Shown piece after piece: positions 58,591 through 64,000 of a stretch of DNA of 64,000 nucleotides (position 1 is the first letter of the stretch; every line of letters starts with the position of its first letter). The notes below the pieces were generated by a model. That model did no database searches. It was given only the letters and a program-made list of their open reading frames with translations, and was not told the DNA's origin. The position numbers and the translations under genes were made by a program. Location: NCBI GenBank assembly GCA_038503035.1, contig JAVSML010000042.1:434001-498000 (forward strand), written 5' to 3'. This DNA comes from Crocodylus rhombifer. Lineage: Eukaryota > Chordata > Crocodylia > Crocodylidae.

Positions 58591-61544
58591 CATAAATGTA
58601 ATAACTTACGGGACTAATTCACAGAAAAAATGTACCTTCTAAGGAAAAATTAATGTTGTAGCTCAGTTCTTAGTAATACTAATGACAACTGTAGAGCTTA
58701 ATACCTGCATATGAAAATTTTCAAAAATATACTCCTAATGTTATATGCCTAGAGGCATTGTAAGCAGTTACTGAAAAATATTCCATACGTTCAGAGAAGA
58801 CCAAAAAAAGCACAAGGCAAAGGACAGGAAAATTTGAAATATTTAAAAATGTAGGCTTAGATACTTATCCACCGAATGCTTCTGAGAAGATAATGACAAT
58901 TTAAATCGGCCATTACAGTCCATTTATCAAACATGATGCTTAGGATGACTGAGGGCAGTCAGCAAGTGTATATAAGCCGTTAGGCTACCACTAAACTGAT
59001 TCTCATCACTGAACCTAACACAATGGAAAAACAGCTGTTATAACACTTACCTTGATTAGAGCACAAACATTTTAAAGATCTTAATTTTCAACTGAAAAAT
59101 CTACATCCATAATGTAACATGGGTCATGCTAGTGTCCTGGAAGCTGTATTGTAGCCTTTGAGAAAGTTTAGCCATTGACTTGCCATAGGGGGGCATAGTG
59201 CCCTCTCTCACTATAGAAGCTTTAGTTCTTACTATTCTGACACAAAGAGTAGAAAAGGAACATCAGAAATGGTTATAATATATTAACTCTTCACTCCAAA
59301 GCTGGTTTTCCCAGAAGGGTGGGAAAACATGTAACTATTCAGCTTCATATTAGAATACATCTTGTCTTGATCAAACTACAATAGTCTCACTGCAGTAGCC
59401 AAAACATAGGGTGCCCCAAATAACTGCAATTTTCCCCTGTAGTCTCGATGACAGATCTACATAGTAATTGGGCAGTGAGATTTCATGAATGTTAGGTTTT
59501 TAAAGCTGTTTTGGGCTGTTTTATTTATTGCACACATTTACTCTTTGGAGAGTGGCTAATTATAAACACGGCATTTGTAAAGCGCATGACGCTCTTCAGC
59601 ACTCAGAAATAATGGCAACAATTTGCATATTGAGGTCAGTGCATTGCACTTAATCTACAAATGCATCCCATGCGTAGAACATGGACAATATACCTTATGG
59701 CGTTCAAAAGGGTTGATGTTTGGGGTAATTAACATAACCTTCGAGAAATTTGCATGTATGTCCAAATTACATGAATTATCTGCTAGAGCTAAAATACTGG
59801 GTTCACATAAACTTGTGACTAAATCAGAAGCGGAAAAAAAAATCAACATTGAGAGTTCAGGCCCAGAAACTAATTATATAGATATAGAGAAACTCCCCCC
59901 TCCCTCCAGCCTACTGAAAATTACACATATGTTTCTATGCAAAGGGTTGAGTTGGTTTTATAGGCACTATCCTGCATTGTGGCTGAAAGAAAGCTCCAGG
60001 AAGGACTGTGTACAATGGGAGAACCTAGTATTTCTGCCACGATTTAAGGCATGCAAGTCCCTTCTTTAATGTCCCTTGAAGAGCAGCCTTATATGGTCCT
60101 TATGTTTGGGTACATGAATCTACAACTGCAGTGAAGAGACAAGTCCAGGGAAGGAGCCACCTCACCCATTTTACTAAAACTTACTGTGTGTATCATGAAA
60201 ACCACCAACTGTGTGACTTGAAAACCACCTAAGGGAGTTAAGCATCAAAATGCCACTAAAAGTATGGGAATTTAGACATTTCTAAAAAAAACCCTCTCTC
60301 ATACAGTTTGATTCTGAAAAGAGCTGAACATCTGGAAGTCCCACCAAGCTGTCAGGATTAAGCTGATATTGGGGAAAAGTCATTTTTAAACATTGGATTC
60401 AGTATTTAATCATTCATTTAAAAAGCATATCCATTGTCATCAACTTGTCAGTATTGAAATGAGAGGACCCTGAAAAAAATCTCTGCTTATTTTCAAGCAG
60501 GAGATGCTTTGAAAGATTGACATTTCACATTTATAGAAACATTTACAGTAATCATGTCCTGATGACAACTCTAGGAGAGGATTTCCATCTAAGTGGAATG
60601 ATCTAATTTATCTTTCATACAATAATACCCAGTGGCTATTGTGAACATTTCATTATCATGGAAATTAAAGACAGCACAAGGAAATTAATGTTTTGAGAGA
60701 ACCTTGTATGGTCCATTTAACTCTTCTTTTGATTGTCCATATGATGTAATAAGATAATTTGCTTCTTTTTATGTGTGTCTGAGTAACGGAAATAACACTT
60801 TTCATAAATCATATGCCTAAGCTTTAAGAGCTAATTTAGGCTTGTTAGTGTAAAGGTTTTCACATTATTTCATATTTCTATATAAATGAATCCATTTTTA
60901 AGGGTCTGCCCTAGTTATGATCTTGCCCCTCCTCAAGAGACACGGACAAAATCCCTCTCCAGTTACATTGGTTTTGGATCTAATATTCTAATTAGATTTC
61001 ATCATACCAATGCCTCGTCTTACTGAATTCAAGAGAAATTTTTGCCATTAAATTCCATAGCAGCACATAAAGACTATGAAATTATGGATTATATCCCTGG
61101 GAAAGAAATGGCCCATACTGTTCTGTGGCCTCTGCCAAGAGAAAATGGTTACCATTGAGAACAGCCAATGGGCTCACCTTACCCCACTTCCCTCTAAAAA
61201 ACTTCCTAAAGCTTTATTCTCATGTATATCAGGACTGCTTATAGAGATGTAGTCACAGCCGGGCCCTAAGGAAAGTGCAAAAATGAATGATTTTCCCTTT
61301 AAGGTTCCATGATACTACTAGAATGTGGCAGACATGGCCATAATCTAAATGGAAATCAGGCCCTACACCTCACATAATAATGAGGTCCCCAACCATAGTA
61401 TCTTTTTATGGTGCTACTCCTGTTAGACACTGCACACATTATGCCTGACTCCTTATGCATCCAGATATACCACACAAGTTAACACGGAACAACTCTTTCA
61501 ATACAGATCCTCTTCCTAAGTAGCTCTGCATCATTTAAATTCAT
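58591..61544. other. Long stretch without a supported gene
   Basis: AT-rich and without nameable transposons. It contains one 148-codon plus-strand frame at 59623-60069 (described separately). Confidence 0.45.
59623..60069 (+). other. 148-codon open frame of unclear meaning
   Basis: Starts at an ATG and reads MHIEVSALHLIYKCIPCVEH, with AKILGSHKLVTKSEAEKKI in the middle and LPRFKACKSLL at the end. It is unusually long for AT-rich DNA here. I see no domain, signal peptide or Kozak-like context, and the flanks show no splice sites. The region has no repeat resemblance and few simple tracts, so it could instead be a conserved non-coding element. No function can be given. Confidence 0.15.
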
Positions 61545-61910
61545 TGGATGACAGGATTGTAGGAAAGTAAGGCTGGAAGGGATGTCATGAGGTCCTCTAA
61601 TCCAGCCCCCTACTCACATTTCTATCCAAACTATCCCAGTCCAGCATCTGTCAACCAGCTCTTTAAAAAAAATCCAAGGATGGAGATTCCACAATTTCTC
61701 TAGGTAGCTTGTTACAATGATTGATCACTCTCCTAGTCAGAAAGTTTTTTTCTAATTTCCAACATAATTTCCTCTGCTGCAGTTTTAGGCCATTACTCCT
61801 AGTCCTATTCTCTATAGCTACAGAGAAAATCTATCTCCATCCTTTTTATAATCACCCTTCATTTTTGAAGACTGTTACAAAATCCTCCCTTGGTCTTCTC
61901 TTAGACTAAA
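61545..61910 (-). mobile_element. CR1 3' region, first part of a split copy
   Basis: AAGGCTGGAAGGGATGTCAT, GTCCTCTAATCCAGCCCCCT, then TCTAATTTCCAACATAATTT and TTGGTCTTCTCTTAGACTAAA follow the reverse CR1 3' region. The order resumes at 62195 after an inserted DNA element. Confidence 0.9.
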
Positions 61911-62194
61911 TGGATGCCTATATGTGTGCTTGGGGGTGGGAAAGGGCTGTTTTAATTAGAGCAGTTCCCTGACAGCTGCTGTAATTAAAATGGCTTACTA
62001 TCATGTGAATTAAGCTACCTGTGTTTGAAAATGGCTGTGGGGACGCTTTATCTAAAGCTCATTCAACAAGCTTTAGTTAAAGCGCCCCTATGGCCATTTT
62101 ACAATTGTGGGGTGGGGGGAGTTAATACGCATGATGGTGAGTGATGCTGGAACACTGTAATTAGAACATGATCCAGCACATCTATAGGCAGCCA
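61911..62194. mobile_element. DNA element family C inserted into a CR1
   Basis: The left end GGATGCCTATATGTGTGCT (61912) and the inverted right end GGCTGCCTATAGATGTGCT match at 16 of 19 bases. The element sits between CR1 bases that are normally adjacent, so it is an insertion. The middle holds a CTTTAGTTAAAGCGCCCC word and its partial inverted copy (CTTTATCTAAAGCTC). A related partial copy is at 37975. The target duplication is not clear. Confidence 0.75.
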
Positions 62195-62440
62195 GTAATG
62201 CTAGTTCTTTTAGTCTTCCCTTGTATATCATTATTCCCAGGCCTTAAATCATTTTTGTCTGTCTCTGTTGGACTTTTTCCAATCTGTCCACATCTTTCTT
62301 GAAGTGCGGGACCCAAAACAGGACCAGTACTCCAGGTGAGGCCTCTCCAGTGCAAAATAGAGTGAAATAGTCTTTACCCTTGATTTGCAAGAGACCCCCA
62401 TGTAAAAACAATCCAGTATACTGTTGGCTTTTTTTTGCAT
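62195..62440 (-). mobile_element. CR1 3' region, second part of the split copy
   Basis: GTTCTTTTAGTCTTCCCTTG, TTGGACTTTTTCCAATCTGT, CCACATCTTTCTTGAAGTGC and ACCAGTACTCCAGGTGAGGC continue the CR1 interrupted at 61910, on the same strand and in the right order. Confidence 0.9.
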
Positions 62441-62507
62441 TAAGACCACAACTACTGTTATTCCTTTTTAATTAGAAAAGCATATATCATGAGGGAATCA
62501 ACAGAAC

Positions 62508-62551
62508 ATAGACCTAATTATTTAAAGCAATAGACCTAATTATTTAAAGCA
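62508..62551. repeat. Perfect 22-base tandem duplication
   Basis: The 22 bases at 62508-62529 are repeated exactly at 62530-62551. The perfect match suggests a recent event, or an assembly slip, directly before the next DNA element. Confidence 0.95.
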
Positions 62552-62975
62552 ATGGTGCTCAAGCTTCTAGCCCTGCAGGGCTGATATGTTATGCAGAGTC
62601 AGTCCACAAGCCAAATCCTATGGGTGGGATTAGTCTGCTGCCCAGATCTGTCATGGGATTAACACACACATTGGTCCATAGGTGCTGGATCTGGCTACAG
62701 AGCAATCCTGTACACCAACCTGGTCATAGGGTGATCCCACATACCAGTGCAGCCTGGTGCACGTGGCTGTGTCATCTAGCCCACAGGGCTCTCCACAGGT
62801 CCAGAAATTTGGTGGAGGGGCAATACTGGCAGTGTTAATTGTCACAGCTTTGGAAGCCACAACAATTAACGTGGCTCCTCTCCCCTGCTGCCAAATTTCT
62901 AGCCAATGGGGAAACTCATGGGCCAGATCACTTGGCCCTGCATGCCAGATTCAGCCTGCTGAATACCTCTGATGT
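62552..62975. mobile_element. Short DNA element, hAT-like (candidate)
   Basis: The inverted right end CAGAGGTATTCAGCAGGCTG and the left bases GGTGCTCAAGCTTCTAGCCC have the look of the CAG-type elements elsewhere, and the interior repeats GCCCACAGGGCTCTCCACAGG words shared with 8950-8985. No convincing flanking duplication. Confidence 0.45.
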
Positions 62976-64000
62976 ACACAGTTATTTCATCACTTAACTG
63001 AGACTTTTAAGGGGATCTAATAAGGACATTTGCAAACCTACTAGGCTGAAATCCTACTACATCTTTAGGCACCAAAGTGTCTCGAAAAAATCTGGCTCAC
63101 AATATCTTCCATGTCAAACACTGTTTCTTTGTTTTTCAAGATGGGGATAAGAGGAGCAAAGATAGTATACTCTTTCTCTTTGATATTTACATTTGTACCA
63201 TATCAGGCAAAATAAAACATCCTGTCTGCATATTTAAAAATCATGATCACTTATGTGGATGGCTGAATTCCACTCTCATGTTAGCATGCACACATGCATC
63301 GGGTGTCTGGGGGCAGAAGGCATGCCGAATATGCAAGTATCTGTCTAGCCACAAAGTAAATATGAAGGTGGAAGAGTATAAAAAAGGAGACAAATGGAAT
63401 TCTCAGTGGAGGGAGGGGAGGATAAAAAGGAAGGCAAACAGCATTCTTAATCTAGCATTTTAGAATACACAGTCTTAGCTGTACAGAACTTCATAAAGGC
63501 TTATTTATAAGCTTTCTACATGGTATTAACATCTGATAGCTTCTTTATATGAAAAACAGCTTTTGGTTATCTGTACCAAAGGATATAATACACAGGCCTA
63601 TAACCACCCTAAACGAAATCCACAGCGCCAGCACTTCATCGAGATAGAAATACCCACACAACTGACTTTGAAAGGCAGGGAAGTATTATTGGCTCTATTT
63701 TTCAAGTGGAAAACTGAGCCACAAAAAATACTTATTTACTTAGAGTCGATGAAGAAGCTTAAGCGAGTGAGAAGGCTAGAATCTAGATCTCCTGAATTCT
63801 AGTCCAGTGCCACCACCCCAAAATGCCGTCCTGAAATAGATATTTTTGAGTAATATCAGAGGGAAAATAGACCAGTGAAAATCATTCATTTAACAGTCAC
63901 ATTAAAAGTAAAGCTATAGTCAAGGAGACTGGGATGATCCTTTCCTTACAATCTAGTCACCATCAGTTGCCCAAGTTTCAGGAATGTTTTGGCATGATCC
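62976..64000. other. Intron-like sequence, no gene seen
   Basis: AT-rich. Two plus-strand frames (63077-63463 and 63563-63802) are open for 128 and 79 codons without splice context or family resemblance. The end of the second (CTAGATCTCCTGAATTCTAG) may belong to an old SINE-like repeat. Confidence 0.4.

Noticed and set aside
1..64000. Search for CRISPR arrays, operons, ribosomal or transfer RNA genes, or a new multi-gene system
   Set aside because: No regularly spaced repeats, gene clusters with short spacing or RNA folds were found. The sequence is typical of a repeat-rich vertebrate region.

Overview
The window looks like a gene-poor piece of vertebrate nuclear DNA, most likely from a non-avian sauropsid and probably a crocodilian. 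The evidence is a dense set of CR1-type LINE fragments, many with the typical 3' ending of short TCTRTGAT-like repeats, mixed with many short hAT-like DNA transposons and several other non-LTR retrotransposon relics. Birds share the CR1 elements but carry far fewer DNA transposons. The species call is an inference. I recognise no named protein-coding gene, and almost every open frame is a retrotransposon relic, a microsatellite artefact or a chance frame.

Layout. 1-11.8 kb: a degenerate CR1 polymerase relic on the minus strand (about 1475-2520), a hAT-like element (8927-9269), one copy of a composite DNA element (9863-10636) and a second broken CR1 on the plus strand (10716-11780). 12.3-18.8 kb: a relic of a hAT transposase with its IDES motif, an inverted-repeat element, a non-LTR C-terminal fragment and further hAT-like elements. 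18.8-22.4 kb: mostly repeat-free, ending in a CpG island (21150-22345) with a 400-base assembly gap. This is the only promoter-like region. 22.4-64 kb: intron-like or intergenic sequence with CR1 tails, a non-LTR relic ending in a readable C2H2 zinc finger (25671-26456), nested DNA elements, microsatellites and a large fold-back structure near 55 kb.

Several plus-strand segments downstream of the CpG island look like exons: 32436-32514, 34981-35184, 40867-40936, 50961-51073 and 51793-51953. The last two join in a compatible reading phase across a 719-base intron. Together they suggest a rightward gene for an unidentified protein, partly coiled-coil, starting at the CpG island. The 40.9 kb segment has a second copy in the opposite direction at 38979-39056, which matches in its flanking intron-like bases as well.

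The best-supported mobile-element events are an insertion at 40992-41277 with a perfect 8-base target duplication, another at 39314-39627 with a 6 of 8 duplication, and one at 61911-62194 that splits a CR1. I found no CRISPR array, operon, tRNA or rRNA, and no sign of a new multi-gene system.
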